Shown here: positions 10,903-23,807 of the stretch, in pieces
Layout: every line of letters begins with the position of its first letter
How positions within the stretch are numbered: the stretch's first letter is position 1
Source of the DNA: Niebla homalea
Taxonomy: Eukaryota; Ascomycota; Lecanoromycetes; Lecanorales; Ramalinaceae
NCBI GenBank assembly: GCA_019925105.1
Contig: JAHGAU010000025.1
Location: 248,001 to 312,000 of the forward strand
Direction: 5' to 3'
Length of the DNA stretch: 64,000 nucleotides
Notes under the pieces: model-generated
What the model saw: the letters and a program-made list of their open reading frames with translations, nothing else
The model's database searches: none
What the model was told of the DNA's origin: nothing
Position numbers and translations under genes: made by a program

Positions 10903-12175
10903 CGATATCGTTATTTTACTTTTATTAAACGGCCGGACTTTTTATTCCCGGCTTAAAATCTTTTTAAAGTTTAATAAGAACTTTACCGTCGGAATTAAGT
11001 TAAATAATCTCGTAAATACCTTAGTTAAAGAAACGAAATTAATAATTCAAAACGAAATTCCGATATAATATAAATATTATATCGAAGCTATTAGCCGTAT
11101 TTTCAAAAATATTATAAATAATTAAACCGATTTCAGTAGGATATTAGTCGTTTTCGGGGGTAATTTTACTTAGATATTACTTATCGTTCCGCGAGAAAAC
11201 CGCGTTTAATAAGTTAATATATTAATTAGGTTTTTTACCGTTTGGTTACGGCTTATTAAGCTTACTTAATACTAGAATATACGGCTTAAAATTGGTAAGA
11301 ATAATACGGAATTCGGGAAATAGCTAGGAAATATATTTTATAACTTTTAATAATGCGGTTTTATTCGTTTACCGCTAAAGATTAAAAGCAAATACTTTAA
11401 TAAAAAAACGTTATATAAAAATATTTACCTTACGGCCTAAATAAGCGGCGATAATATCGATTTTTATTTCCTTAAAGATCGGACTATCCTTACTTTTAAG
11501 AACGATATAGCCGAGGATTTTAGCCGCAAGATTTCAAATAAAATAAATAATAAATCGAGATCTTACTTAAATAAGGAAAATATAGACTCGACCTATTAGT
11601 ACCTAATAAAATATCTTAATAAGATCCGGCTCGTTAGCTTACCTCCGTACGACTTGACGTTAAAAAAGAACGCGACGGTACTATTATTACGTAATATTTA
11701 GCTAATAGCAGGACTTGCAAATAATATTAAATTAAAGGTTTTATAAATAGGCCAGAAATATATTAAGGTAATAATTTTAAATAAGTTATTTTACGGTATA
11801 ATCTACGTTTTTTTTCGAATTAGTCTTAATATTACAAAGGGCGAGTTTTTTTTATTTATAATTAAAATATAATTCCCGATCCGTTCTTACTTTACGATTA
11901 TTGTTAATAGATCGTAAGGCTAATTATTGGGCAAAATAGGTATCGATTTACGGTCGCCGGTCTTTAATTATAGGTAGCTTTACGTCGTTTTCTTAAAAGT
12001 TATGAATATTTTATAGTTTTCGGTTCTTTTCCGTTATAAGTTCGATTAAAGAATTATAAACGTTATTTAGTCCGGAGTCCTTTTTTACGTATAAATAGAA
12101 GCGGCGTTAATACCGGTTATCGTTATCTTATTAGATTTTACGGACGTTATAAATATATTAAGCCCGGTAACAGGG
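10903..12175 (+). pseudogene. Helitron helicase relic, 3' part (RIP-degraded)
   Basis: The plus-strand reading resumes the helicase broken at 6007. At the start, NGRTFYSRLKI matches the segment after Walker A. Near 11030-11067 TKLIIQNEIPI corresponds to the Walker B region (WDEAPM in the family). Near 11145-11175 VVFGGNFTQILL-like sequence matches VVFGGDFAQIL. Near 11640-11760 LPPYDLTLKKNATVLLLRN and GLANNIKLKVL match the LPPHELTLKVG..VMLLRN block. Near 11875-11995 FPIRSYFTIIVNRSQG-like and GIDLRSPVFNYR-LYV sequence matches the helicase C-terminus. Trp, Gln and Arg codons are often stops, as RIP predicts. Clearly non-functional. Confidence 0.88.
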
Positions 12176-13050
12176 TTTTTACGTTTCGGTGATTAAAAGT
12201 AAAGGACCTATATGTAAAAGAAGGACTATATATTATATAAATAAAACATAAATAAAAGCTTTTAAGCAAAAGTATAAACACAATATAGGCTATTCCCAAA
12301 TAAGAAAAAGTATACGACCCGGCTAAATACCGGAGAGTGCGATAATCGATTATTCAGGTCGAGCTAAATCTTTTACGTTTTAAGGTAAAGTTATACCGGT
12401 TTTAAATGAAAATACTATTAGAGGATTTTGCCAAAACTAATACGTATACCCTTATTTCCTTATACTTTTATATTATAATTACGAGCGGTTTTTATTTTAT
12501 ATTATTATTCGTTCCGAGTATATCGTTAATACCCAGATCTTCGTTATTAATATCGTCGTTATTACCCCTATAAATAGATTTTATCGCATTATATAAATAG
12601 ATTATTTATAAAACCTTAAAAAAATCCAAAAAAAAATCTAGATTAAACATAATATCGTTAGCGGAGCAATATTATTTACGGATAAATATATTAATACTTC
12701 GGATAGCTATATATATTGTAAAGTTTGATAAATAGATCCAAATAAGGTATAATACCGTTATTATAGCAATAAAAAGGAAAAGTATATAAATATAAAAAAA
12801 AATATTAATTTAATAATTTAATGGTTAATAAATCCTTAAGCCTAAATAAGGGTAGTAAATTCAAATCTAAGGAGTTCACTTTTTTGGTTTTTTCTTTATT
12901 TACTAAGCCAATTACGTTACTATACGGACCGGAGAGGATTCCGGTAATATCACTTATCTATAAATATAAATATAAATATTACATAAATATTAATAAACCG
13001 GATTTTTTTTTCTCCGGTTGATAACTTATAATTGTAATTTTATTATAAAA
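12176..13050 (+). other. Sequence downstream of the Helitron helicase with a terminal-type hairpin
   Basis: No gene is recognisable; the short frame 12821-13021 is unconvincing. At about 12996-13020 a perfect hairpin (AACCGGA, a T-rich loop, TCCGGTT) lies in AT-rich DNA. Helitron 3' ends carry a short hairpin a few bases before CTRR; here the bases after the hairpin are GATAACTTAT, so CTRR is not intact. The hairpin is a candidate 3' terminus only. Confidence 0.3.
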
Positions 13051-13440
13051 AGTTTTATTTTAATATTATATTATTTATATTTAGTTTTTTTAAATTTGAA
13101 TTAAAATCATAAACATTAATTATTATATTTTTAAATATTTAATTAATAAGATTTAGAATAAAAAAAATTAATATAAATATTTTAAAATATAAAAAATATA
13201 TATTTCTAAAATCTTTTACGTAATATAATTTATTCTTAAAATAAATATAATTATTTATCCGGGTTTTAATAAAATATAAACCTTTTAGAAATGGTTATAT
13301 ATAAAGATTTATTTAATTAATATTTTATTAATTTTGAATTAATATTTTATTATTATTTAATTAATGTTTCACTATTATTCTATTAATCCTTAATTAGTAA
13401 TTTAATATTAATGAATTAATATTTTAGTATCATATAATTA

Positions 13441-13718
13441 ATATCTTATTATTTTATTATTATTTTATTATTATTTTATTATTATTTTATTATTATTTTA
13501 TTATTATTTTATTATTATTTTATTATTATTTTATTATTATTTTATTATTATTTTATTATTATTTTATTATTATTTTATTATTATTTTATTATTATTTTAT
13601 TATTATTTTATTATTATTTTATTATTATTTTATTATTATTTTATTATTATTTTATTATTATTTTATTATTATTTTATTATTATTTTACTATTATTTTATT
13701 ATTATTTTATTATTATAG
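13441..13718 (+). repeat. 11-bp microsatellite (ATTATTATTTT)n
   Basis: About 24 nearly perfect copies of an 11-bp unit made only of A and T, with one T-to-C variant near 13689. The DNA at 13051-13440 and 13719-15489 is RIP-type AT-rich sequence without recognisable genes. Confidence 0.9.
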
Positions 13719-15489
13719 ACCCTTCATATACGTTTAGAGTATATATAGTATTTACTTAAAGAATATAATTCTATACTAAATTAGCGTACGGAAAACGAAC
13801 TTTTAAAATCGAATCGCCGATATTAAGTAATTAAGTTTTATTTAGCTTAATTACCCCGTTTTTTAAATAAACGTATATATACTTAATATATTTTAACTTT
13901 TTACTAAATTTTTCTTTTTTTTTATTATAATAATATATATTCCATTTAAATTAACTATTATAATCCTAGGAATCCTAATAACGTTATTTTTTTTTATAAT
14001 TAATTAAGATATATTTGTTTAGTTATCGGGAGTTCCGGTAATAAAATCTTATTATAAATTAAATATATACTAAATATATTTATAAATATTTATTTCGGCG
14101 TATTATAATAATAACGATAACCGTATTAATAATAAAAAAAAAACTTTTTATTTATAATTTAGATTATAACGATTTCCCGTATCTCGGAATAAGATTAGCT
14201 TTAGTTTATTATATATTTCGTATATCCTTTCTTTATATTAATTAAATATAAAATATTATTCGAGAATCCGGGATTATTTTCAGTTTTAACGCCCGTAAAA
14301 AGATTATTATAAAAAAGGTTTAAAATTATTGAATTATATTTAATTATTTTATAATCGTTTGTTATAGAATTATTTATTTTATTTCGATTTAATCAAAAAC
14401 TAATATTTCGCATTAAAAATAAGTTATAAACTTATTTAATCGGTATATATTAACCGTAAATTAAATATATATAATATTCTTATTAAATTTAAGTTATTTA
14501 TTAATTATTTATTTTTAGATTTAATTTGGCTAAAAAAAGTCGATATTCTAAATATTATAAAAATTACCTTTTTAAATAAGGATACCCAAAATTAAAACAA
14601 TAAAGTATAGCGGTAAATATTCCTATATTCCGGAGTTAAATATTATAAATATATTCATCCGGATATTTTTTATTTATATTTAATATATAATCGGGTTAAA
14701 CTAGAAATTTTTATTTAATTCCGTTGAGAGGTTAATCGTTTATATTTAACAAATATTATTAAAAATAAAATTAAAACGTATATTAATAATTAATATCGGG
14801 TTTTTATTTATATATTTAATAAGAATAATCGGCGGTATTTAAATCCTTATTTTAAAAGGAGGGTATACGAAAATTAATTAATAACGTTTTCCGTACGAAA
14901 TAATGTAAGTATAAATCGGCTTTATATTAATTATTTATTAAATATACATAGATTCCTTATACTAACTATATTCGATCCTCTAATTTAGAATTTTAATATC
15001 TTAATACCGTTATTAATATAATAAAGTCTCGATTTAATCTAAATTACCTTAAAGATTTTATCGCGGGTAAAGTTTTACCTATATAAAGCGATTATATATA
15101 TATAAATTACGCTAACGTGCGGTATTAAAAAAATAATAAATATATATAGGGTATATTTTATTTTTATTAATTTTTTTCAATTTCGATTATTTTTAAAAAT
15201 AGGGCCGTATTTATTATCGGTTATAAAATATAGGATTCAATATATATTTTAAGTAAATTAATAACAGTTCTTTTTTTTTTAATTTTATATAAGCGGAATA
15301 TATATTTATTATATATTATATTTATCTAAAATCCCTAAAAATATTACCGATAAAATTATTAAAATTATGTAGTATTATAATATATTAGATTTTATAACTC
15401 GTAAATATAATATATAATAAATATATATCTAATTAAAGATTATAAACCGTTTTATTTTAATATTACGATTATTAATTTTATATTTATTA

Positions 15490-15636
15490 TGCATTTACAT
15501 GCGCATTCATCATATACGCTAGTAGTAGTAATAGGGCCGGATAAACCTTTATCCGGCTAACACCTTAGATAGCTATTGGGAGATAATTCTCTTATATTAT
15601 TAATTATATTATACCACATATACCTATACTATAATA
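15490..15636 (+). repeat. 5' LTR (147 bp) with internal palindrome
   Basis: Aligns with 23661-23807; differences are mostly C/T and G/A. At 15536-15557 a perfect palindrome has arms GCCGGATAAA and TTTATCCGGC separated by CC. Confidence 0.8.
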
Positions 15637-17459
15637 ATTAATAGCAACGGCTTATATTAAAGGTTCTTATTTCTTTATAATCCAACTATTACTAACTATT
15701 AACCTATGCGAGCTAAAACTAGCTATTATAGCTTTTTGAAACCCTAGCGGGCTATAACGTAATAAACCCCGACCAGACGAATATACCTTCGACTAATTTA
15801 TTTTAATAAAAGTTTATAAATTATTATAACGAACCTTATTTTACGAGTACGTTAATATAAGCGTAAAAACTACGAAACTATTATATATTAATATTATATA
15901 TCCTAAACGTTTCCGCTTAACGTTAATTTATTCGAATTTGTTTATAACCTCGTAAATTTTTTAAAAGCGAAAAAATAACCGGGAAATAGCTTATTATTTA
16001 TTCCCAAAAATACTCGGATAATAATTACGTAAGTTACTTAAAATAATAAACGATTTTCTATTTTATAAAAATTAAAAATTATATTTATTAATTTAAATAA
16101 AACTATTCGGTTATAATTAGTTTAAATTATAATTTAATTTGTAGAACCTATTATATTATTTTTTATTAATTTTAATATTTAATTAAAAAATTTATTTACT
16201 TTATTTAAAAATTTAAGGAGTTTTTAAAACCGGTTTTTGAAATTAAGTATCCCTTTTTATAAAACCTTAAAGTTAAGCGAATTTTATAATCGTATTTTTA
16301 ACCGACTTAAAAATCGATAAATAAACTTATTTATTTTATTATTTATTAAGAACCATATTTTAAGATAATAATAATAATAAGATTTGTTTATAAAAATATT
16401 AATATTATGTTGCTTTCTTTCTCCTCGATTATTTTTAATTAAAATCGAAAATTCGGATTCGCGATTTCGATTACGATTACGATTTTTAACGTTTATACCA
16501 GTAGAATCATTAAAATTTATAATTAATAAAGCTATTTTTACTAACGAAATCATTTATATACTACTAATTAATCTACCGAAGATAATAATATTTTTAAATA
16601 AATAATTATAATAATTACGAGGTTTAATTTAAAAGCTAATTTTGACTATTATCGAAAATTAATAATTAGTTTAACTAATTAGCTAAAATAATAATATAAA
16701 TAATAATATAAATTAAGGAGGTAACTTAGAAAATACCTTATAATAAAATATGTATTAATAGCTTACTTATAATTTTTAATTTAATCCAAACGATATCGGA
16801 TTTTTTAGTTTATTTTATAATAGCCGATTATCCGATATAATATTTATAATCGAATATTTAAATAAATATATATATTTTAAAATATATATATCTTTATTAA
16901 TAAATTAAAAAACATAATATTTATTATAGATTAGGATTTTTTACGAAATAATCTTTAATTATATCTTAAAAATACCGTATTAAAGTAATATATAAGAAAA
17001 ATATTAAAGCTAGAAAAAAAGATAATTAAATATAGTAAAAATATTACCGAATAAATCGGTTAGATTAATTTTAAGTTTAAGCTTTTTTGATAAATTAATT
17101 TAAATATTTTAGTTATTAAAAAATATATTTTTTTCGATATATCGCGAAATCGAAAACTTAAAGAATATATTTAGATTATATTACGGGCAGTTCGTTTCTC
17201 GAATTTCGATAACGTATATAATTAGCTAATATTAATTTATAACGGATTAGATTTCGAATATTAAAGGGATCTTTATTTATTTAGTTTAATTATAACGATT
17301 AATAAATATTTTAAATTAATAAATAAATTTAATCATAGCTAGTAAATATATATTATACGTTACCGGGTATTAGTAATATAATAGCCTAAGAAGATATTTA
17401 ATAAGTTATCTCGCAGGTACCAGAATTTCGATAATTTTAAAAGTTAATTTTTATAATTA

Positions 17460-17600
17460 TTTTCGTCGTTATAGGTTTACCGCTAAAATAAAACTTATAA
17501 TTATAAGTCGTAAAATAGAAAAGGTTAGTAAATATCGTTTTTAATATTATAAAAAAGGATAATTATTTAAAATTAAGAAAAATTATATTTTTAATTAAAA
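17460..17600 (+). pseudogene. Possible gag zinc-knuckle relic
   Basis: A frame near 17535-17580 reads YYKKG preceded by an F-stop pair. This could be a RIP-altered CCHC knuckle (C-x2-C-x4-H-x4-C), with Cys changed to Tyr and His lost. Position between 5' LTR and protease-like region supports gag, but the match is weak. Confidence 0.25.
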
Positions 17601-17999
17601 AAGTTAGATTTTAACTTATGATTTAATAAATTCGAAAAAACTATAATAATTAAGTAATAATGAATAAACTAAGTCGATATATTAAATACGGTAGAAAACG
17701 AAGAGAATACTGTGCTAAACAAGGACTTAAAAAAGTATAATAAGGATAATAAAAACCCAATTATAAAGGAATATTACTTTTTATAGCCTACGAAAATCAT
17801 ATATTAATACTTTAAATACTCCGCGAAATTCCTTTCCTATAAGAAGTTATTTACGTATTTTAAGAATGAATATTAAATTAATTAAAGCTTATTTACTCCC
17901 AAAAAACTTACGACGTAATTACCGATTATTTCAATTTTGGGTAAGAATACGGATATTACGTAAACAATTAATTAAACGAGTTCGATTATTAATTCGTTT

Positions 18000-18410
18000 A
18001 TAGTTATAAGTAAGTAGCTTCCTAGCCTGGTATTCAGGTTTTTCTAGTCTAACAATAATATAAGCGACTTACAATCTAACAGCTGATAAGGCCTTATTTA
18101 ATTGATAAGGAAAAAGTACAGTTACGTGAGGAACTTTTCTTTTTGGATTTTATATGGGGTACAAGCTACCTATACTTATACTTGCAATGTACCTACCACA
18201 TCCACGTTATTTTTAATGCATCCACCTAAAGGTTTAAGAGTATTATTACCGCTATCTATAGCTTCAATTTTAAGCCAAATCGAGCAGTTATAGAGGGTGT
18301 AGTGGCCGATTCATATTTGAGCCATTGCGACGATTGCGACGTGGTAGGGCTGAGCCGGTTTGTTGACATTTGGACACCCACCTACCTCACCTACCTCAGC
18401 AAGCCCTTTA
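18000..18410 (+). other. Less-decayed insert left flank, dispersed repeat
   Basis: Base composition changes here from strongly RIP-altered to mixed. A segment at about 18213-18280 (TTTAAGAGTATTATTACCG, then CTATCTATAGC) is closely similar to 51163-51235, so it is a dispersed repeat. The 63-codon frame at 18102-18293 and its neighbours are not supported as genes. Confidence 0.45.
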
Positions 18411-19199
18411 GCAAGAGGTAACGCGCTATGCGCGCATGCTCCCACCGCGACAGGCTCAAAAACACCGTATTATGGATGGGGAATCTGAGAGGTAAGCACC
18501 CTCACTTGCACCCTCACCTGCACCTTCACCTGCACCCTCACTTGCACCCTCACTTGCACCCTCACTTGCACCCTCACTTGCACCCTCAGCAGGCCCTTCA
18601 GCAAGAGGTGACGCCTGTAGCCCGCATGCTCCTACCGTAACAGGCCCAAAAACACCGTGATATGGATGGAGAACCTGAGAGCCAAGCACCCTCACTTGCA
18701 CCTTCTCAGCAAATGCACCCTCTCAGCAAATGCACCCTCTCAGCAAATGCACCCTCTCAGCAAATGCACCCTCTCAGCAAATGCACCCTCTCAGCAAATG
18801 CACCCTCTCAGCAAATGCACCCTCTCAGCAAGCCCTTCAGCAAGAGCAATGGACTATACCCAAAAGGGAAAGAGTGCACGACTCGGGTTTACCCCGGAGA
18901 TCACGGCAAACGAAAGATTTACCCTTCAGCAAGCCCTTTACTCACCCTTCAGCAAGCCCTTTGCTCACCCTTCAGCAAACCCTTTGCTCACCCTTCAGCA
19001 GGCCCTTTGCTCACCCTTCAGCAAGCCCTTTGCTCACCCTTTGCTCACCCTTCAGCAAGCCCTTTGCTCACCCTTTGCTCACCCTTCAGCAAGCCCTTTG
19101 CTCACCCTTCAGCAAGAGGTGACGCCCGCAGCCCGCATGCTCCTACCGCAACAGGCCTAAAAACACCGTGATATAGATGGGGAATCCGAGAGCTAAGCA
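18411..19199 (+). repeat. Composite satellite: three 88-bp units separated by minisatellite arrays
   Basis: Three 88-bp units start GCAAGAGGT and end AAGCA at 18411-18498, 18601-18688 and 19112-19199. Between units 1 and 2 lies a 12-bp array (CACCCTCACTTG). Between units 2 and 3 lie eight or so 17-bp units TGCACCCTCTCAGCAAA (about 18700-18830), a unique 90-bp stretch, and a CTCACCCTTCAGCAAGCCCTTTG array (about 18927-19108). The 12- and 17-bp units match those inside the 957-bp element at 8.6-9.5 kb. Open frames here are repeat artefacts. Confidence 0.85.
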
Positions 19200-19399
19200 G
19201 GGTCTCCTTTTAGTTAAACTAATGCCTGCTTTTTATATGTTCCCATTATTATTACTTAAAATTACCCTAATTATATTAAAGACCCTAAGCCCTAAGCACC
19301 ATACCCATCTCGGACCCGAGGTGGTCGTACCCTAATATATTATAAGAAAGGTTAAATTTTCCCCGGATTTACCGGTATTCGACTTTTATTTTAACCCCG

Positions 19400-19800
19400 G
19401 ATACCCTATTATTGTCGCTAATCGTAAAATTATATAATTATAGTTTTTAAATCTAAATTTAATAATTTAAAGATTATTTACTTTTATTTTAGTTATTAAA
19501 ATTGGGAATTTCGAATCGATATTTATAAAATATATAAAGGTTAACCTATTTTTTTTAGGTTTTAAAAATGCGATATTAATTTTAAGTAAAATCCCGGCCG
19601 AAATTCATTTAATTAATAGTTTCCCCGTAAATTTTTTTGTTATTACGGATATAATTATATTAAATAATATGATTCTCGATTTTATAAAGTAAAAAATAAT
19701 TATTATAATTTGTAAGAATATAATTATTAAAGTAATTAGTTTATTTCGAAAAACGAATTAATTACGATAAGTCGTCCGCGTAAAATAAAAGACTTAAGTA
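19400..19800 (+). pseudogene. Possible retrotransposon protease relic
   Basis: At about 19627-19690 the plus strand reads FPVNFFVITDIIILNNMILDFIK. This resembles the C-terminal part of gypsy-type aspartic proteases that ends in a D-x-ILG-x-DF motif. The catalytic DSGA was not located. Position before RNase H and integrase fits. Confidence 0.35.
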
Positions 19801-21359
19801 CTGTTTTATGCGATAATAAACGTATTAATTACGTACTAAAAAAAAGGTATTTCTTAGGTATTTCCGAAATCTCGAAATTATATTTTTAAACTATAGCTCA
19901 CTTTAAGCTATAAACTCGGCTTATAAAACGGCGTATATATATATATATTGTCGATTTTAATATATTATTTATATAAGTTAAAAATAATATAAATAATACC
20001 GTTTTTCTACTTAAAAAATTAAAATAAGCACCGTATATAATCTACCCCCTTAATTTTATTATTTAGTAACTCCAAAGTTAATATTAAATCTAATTATTTA
20101 CGGATAATATACCCAGCGCTTTAAATTATAAATAACTAAAGCTACTTAAGCTATACTTATTTTTTTAATAGTTATTAAGAATACCGTTATGACTTCTATT
20201 AACCCAATAGTTAATTTAAACGTTTCTATTTATAATAGCGACCCTCTAGAATATACTTTTAATAACGGAATAAGAATTTATAGTTGCGATAAATTAATAA
20301 AGTCTTAATTAATATAGGTTATCGATAACTATATTTAGATTTTTAAAGATAATAAAATAATAATCGATATTTTAGAGTCCGAGTAAATATTAATTTATAT
20401 TAAATTAAACATAAAAATAAGACCTAATAGAATCTATAATATTAATAAACGCGATAAGTAAATATTAAATAAAATATTTAATAAAATACATATAAAAAAG
20501 AGACTCGGATGGTTTAAATAAATTATGGAATTTTTATATTTTATTTTTATTATTTAAAGGGATATACTAAATAATAATCGAAAAAAACGAATAATAATCG
20601 ATATTCGATTTCTAAACGAAATTATAGTTTTTAACTTATACTTACTATTATTATAATAAGATATCCTATTTATAATAATAGGCTTCAAATAGATTACGGT
20701 AGTAGATATTTATAAGTATTTTTATTAGTTTTTAATCCGGAAAAAAAAGAAATATAAATTATATATAATTGTTTATTATAAATAAGAAAAGTTATTAATA
20801 TTACTTATAGGATTTCAAAGTAGCCCTTTATATATATAATATTAAACCGATAAAATTTTACGACCAGTACGAGATTTCGCGCACGTATTGATTAATAATA
20901 TTATTATTTTTAACTATTTATTAAAAAAATATATCGACTATTTACGGTAAGTCTTTTAGATTCTTAAAAATAAACGTATCGACCTTTTACCAATTAAGTT
21001 ATTTATTAGGTATTTTTCGATTAAGTTATTAGGTTAATAAATTAACGTATTAAATATATTTATGCCCCATAATAAGATCGTTATTATTAATAATTTTAAG
21101 TTTCTAGATATTTTAAGGGATCTTAAAATCTTCCTCGGTATAATTAACTAGCTACGGAATATTATTTATAAATACGTTTAACGATCGGAAATACTTAAAT
21201 TCCGTAAAACCGACCTAATTATTAAACTTAGGTAAATAAATTTTAATATAACCGGACCTTATTATAAACAGAAGATATCTCGGATTAAGTATATATTTAT
21301 ATAGGAGGAAATCAATTATTTTAAATATATTAAGAAAATTTTTCGAGAACATATTTTCT

Positions 21360-21860
21360 TATAATATTACGATCTAACTCGTCCATTATTTACCGATATC
21401 GATTCTTTAAAAAACGATATAATTACGATTATCTATTATATTAAAGGAAACTTAAGCCCGGTAGAGATTATTTTGTTATTTAAGATTTTAAGAATAAATA
21501 TATAACCGATTCTTTTTTTTAAGTCGAACATTTAACTCCGCCGAAAAAAATTTTCAACCTACCGAGTTCGAAACGGCCGGAACTATTTAAATAGTTCGTA
21601 AAATTCGTTACCTAATTAAGATAAATAATTATAAATCAAATTACGTCATTTTTATAAATTACGGCGTAATCGTTAATATTTCGAAATAGATTATAATAAA
21701 GATTTATTTTATTAATAAATTTAACTTACGTTTAATTAGGGCGTTATAATATTTATTTATATTCGATATTGTCCTTTTATATAAATATAGCGTATTAAAT
21801 ATAGTTCCCGATATATTATTAAAACTTAATAATATTTTATAGGGTTTATTAAGCGAAATA
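21360..21860 (+). pseudogene. Ty3/gypsy RNase H and connection-domain relic
   Basis: Near 21390-21460 RPLFTDIDSLKNDIITIIYY corresponds to the RNase H start P-L-F-(I/V)-x-(I/L)-D-A-S-K, including the first catalytic Asp. Near 21650-21835 FIDYGVIVDISKQ, then FNLRLIRALQYLFIFDIVLLYKY, then NIVPDILLKL matches the conserved DH..I..Q, KLNLRLVRASEYLQ and NIVPDALSRL strings of fungal gypsy elements. Stops interrupt the rest. No activity is possible. Confidence 0.7.
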
Positions 21861-22499
21861 AAGATCCTCGATAATATCGATAATTCCGAACTTATTATCC
21901 TTAATTCCGATATTCGTATCCGTATTTATTAAATATAGATCTTAAATAAATTCAAAAATAAGGTTGAATTATCGTACGATAATAATGATATATAAAAGAA
22001 ATTAAAATAAGTACTAAAAGAAGAAAATTAATTATAACTATTAGAAATATATTTAAAATTAAGGTTTAAACTTATAAATAGTTTAATCTATAATATAAAG
22101 TACGAAAACGATATATTATATTCTTATATTTTAAATATTCTTACCAACGATATTTTCCGTTAAGCTTACAATTATAAGTATTGTAATAATTTCTATTAAG
22201 CTTACGATAAGATTTCGCAATTAATTTATTTAAGAAATTTAAGTAAATAATTTTATAAAGATATTATATATTATTTAGATTACGTAATTAATTAAATTAA
22301 AAAGTATGTTTTATATAATAACCTATAACCGATTATAGCGACCCTAGGCTTCTTTTATATTATAATAATAAATTTTATTATAATATTTTTTTATAACGAG
22401 TACGATATATTTTTAACTATTATATATAAATTTTTTAAATAAATATTTTTATTTTCTAGAAATGTTAAATTTCGCGTATTAAATTAGGCTATTTATTTA

Positions 22500-22760
22500 A
22501 TTACCGAATTTTGTCGATAAAATTAAGGTATATTATACGATATTATTTCCGACCGAAACCGTAAGTTTATATTTATTTTTTAATAAATTATTTTTGAGAA
22601 ATTAAATATTAAAATCTTAGCTTTAACCGCGTATTATCCCCAAACGGATAAATAAAGCGAATATATAATTTAAAAAATTAAAATAATAATACGGTACTAT
22701 ATTATATTATATTTTAATAATTAGTAAACAGACGTAATCTTATAAATTTAAAACTTTTTT
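22500..22760 (+). pseudogene. Ty3/gypsy integrase relic
   Basis: At about 22527-22568 the frame reads GILYDIISDRNRKF, the altered form of GLPDDIISDRDRKF around the second catalytic Asp. At 22626-22661 TAYYPQTD followed by K, stop and SE matches TAYHPQTDGQSE. Each change is H-to-Y, D-to-N, or a G-to-A product (GG to AA, CAA to TAA). This is the DDE catalytic core of a Ty3-type integrase, dead. Confidence 0.85.
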
Positions 22761-23284
22761 AATAATTTAAAATTTATATTAATTAAATTTTTTCCGAATA
22801 AACTTTATTATAAAATAAACGTCCGCGATTTATTAAACTTATTAATATTTTTACCGGTATTTAATTATAATTTATTCCGAATATATAACCGTAAAAATAT
22901 ATAAGATTCTATCGTATCCGTATAAATAATTATAATATACCGTTATAATTTTCATTATATCCTAATTTAATTTAAAGAAAATAATTTCGTTTATTTTAAA
23001 GTTTACGTTAATAATAAAATCCCCGGTATTAAAAACAATAAGTTTTATTAATAATACGTTAGTCTTTTTAAAGTTATTAAGCGAACTAGAAACTTAATAT
23101 ATAAGTTCGATTTATTACTTAATATAAAGATCGTATTAGTTAGTTTAATTATAATATTTGAGTTAACTATCGATTTTATTAAAAAAAATTTTAATCGATT
23201 ATTCGCCCGCGATATATTATTAATTTTTAAGAAAAACTTAGAAAACGATAAAGAATATAAAATTAAACGGATTTTTAAACGAGA

Positions 23285-23370
23285 AAAAAATAATAAATAT
23301 TTAATTAAATAAAAAAACTGCGGATTTAAGAAGAATTCGAAGCTTTTATAACGTAAATTATACCCCGATC
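23285..23370 (+). pseudogene. Chromodomain relic at integrase C-terminus
   Basis: The frame reads KYLIK, stop, K, then CGF, matching YLVKWKGY-type chromodomains, with TGG (Trp) turned to TAA. In chromoviruses this domain follows the integrase and guides insertion to marked chromatin. It classes the element as a chromovirus. Confidence 0.6.
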
Positions 23371-23660
23371 TTTTAACTAAATACGAGTTATTATATTTTA
23401 ATACGCCGCCCCCCGTTATTATATACGGTCGATTATGGAAAACGCCGCTTATACCGGTACTTTCGCCGCCGTCCGCTTACTTAATACCGATTACGGCTTT
23501 AGAACGCGGACGCGGCCGCCTAGCTAAAAACAAGTAATATTATAATATATTCGCTTTAACCGATACGTTAAATAAATAATATTAAGTATAGTTTTTAATA
23601 TAATTTTAGCATATGGTCTACTACTAAAAGTAGTAAACTTTTTTTAATAGGTATCTATTA

Positions 23661-23807
23661 TATATTTGCATACGTATACATCATATACGCTAATAGTAGT
23701 AATAGGGCCGGATAAACCTTTATCCGGCCAACACCTTAGATAGCTGTTGGGAGATAATTCTCCCATATCATTAATTATATCATACCACACATACCTATGC
23801 CATAACA
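23661..23807 (+). repeat. 3' LTR (147 bp) with the same palindrome
   Basis: Partner of 15490-15636. The GCCGGATAAA/TTTATCCGGC palindrome at 23707-23728 is kept unchanged. The LTR ends CATAACA where the other copy has TATAATA. Confidence 0.8.

Larger units (their letters stand above)
15490..23807 (+). mobile_element. Ty3/gypsy chromovirus, RIP-degraded, ~8.3 kb
   Basis: Two 147-bp direct repeats (15490-15636 and 23661-23807) bound the element. The bases after the left LTR (TTAATAGCAACGGC) look like an altered tRNA primer site. Plus-strand relics appear in the order protease-like, RNase H, integrase, chromodomain. TATTA occurs at 15485-15489 and, one base beyond the LTR end, at 23809-23813, a probable but imperfectly placed target duplication. 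The reverse transcriptase is expected at about 19.9-21.3 kb but was not clearly readable. The extra 1.3 kb at 18.0-19.37 kb looks foreign. Confidence 0.82.

Noticed and set aside
13441..13718. CRISPR-like regular repeat
   Set aside because: Contiguous 11-bp A/T microsatellite without spacers, in a eukaryotic sequence.
18428..19171. Open frames up to 169 codons in the 18.4-19.2 kb block
   Set aside because: Explained by tandem repeats in overlapping frames and on both strands.
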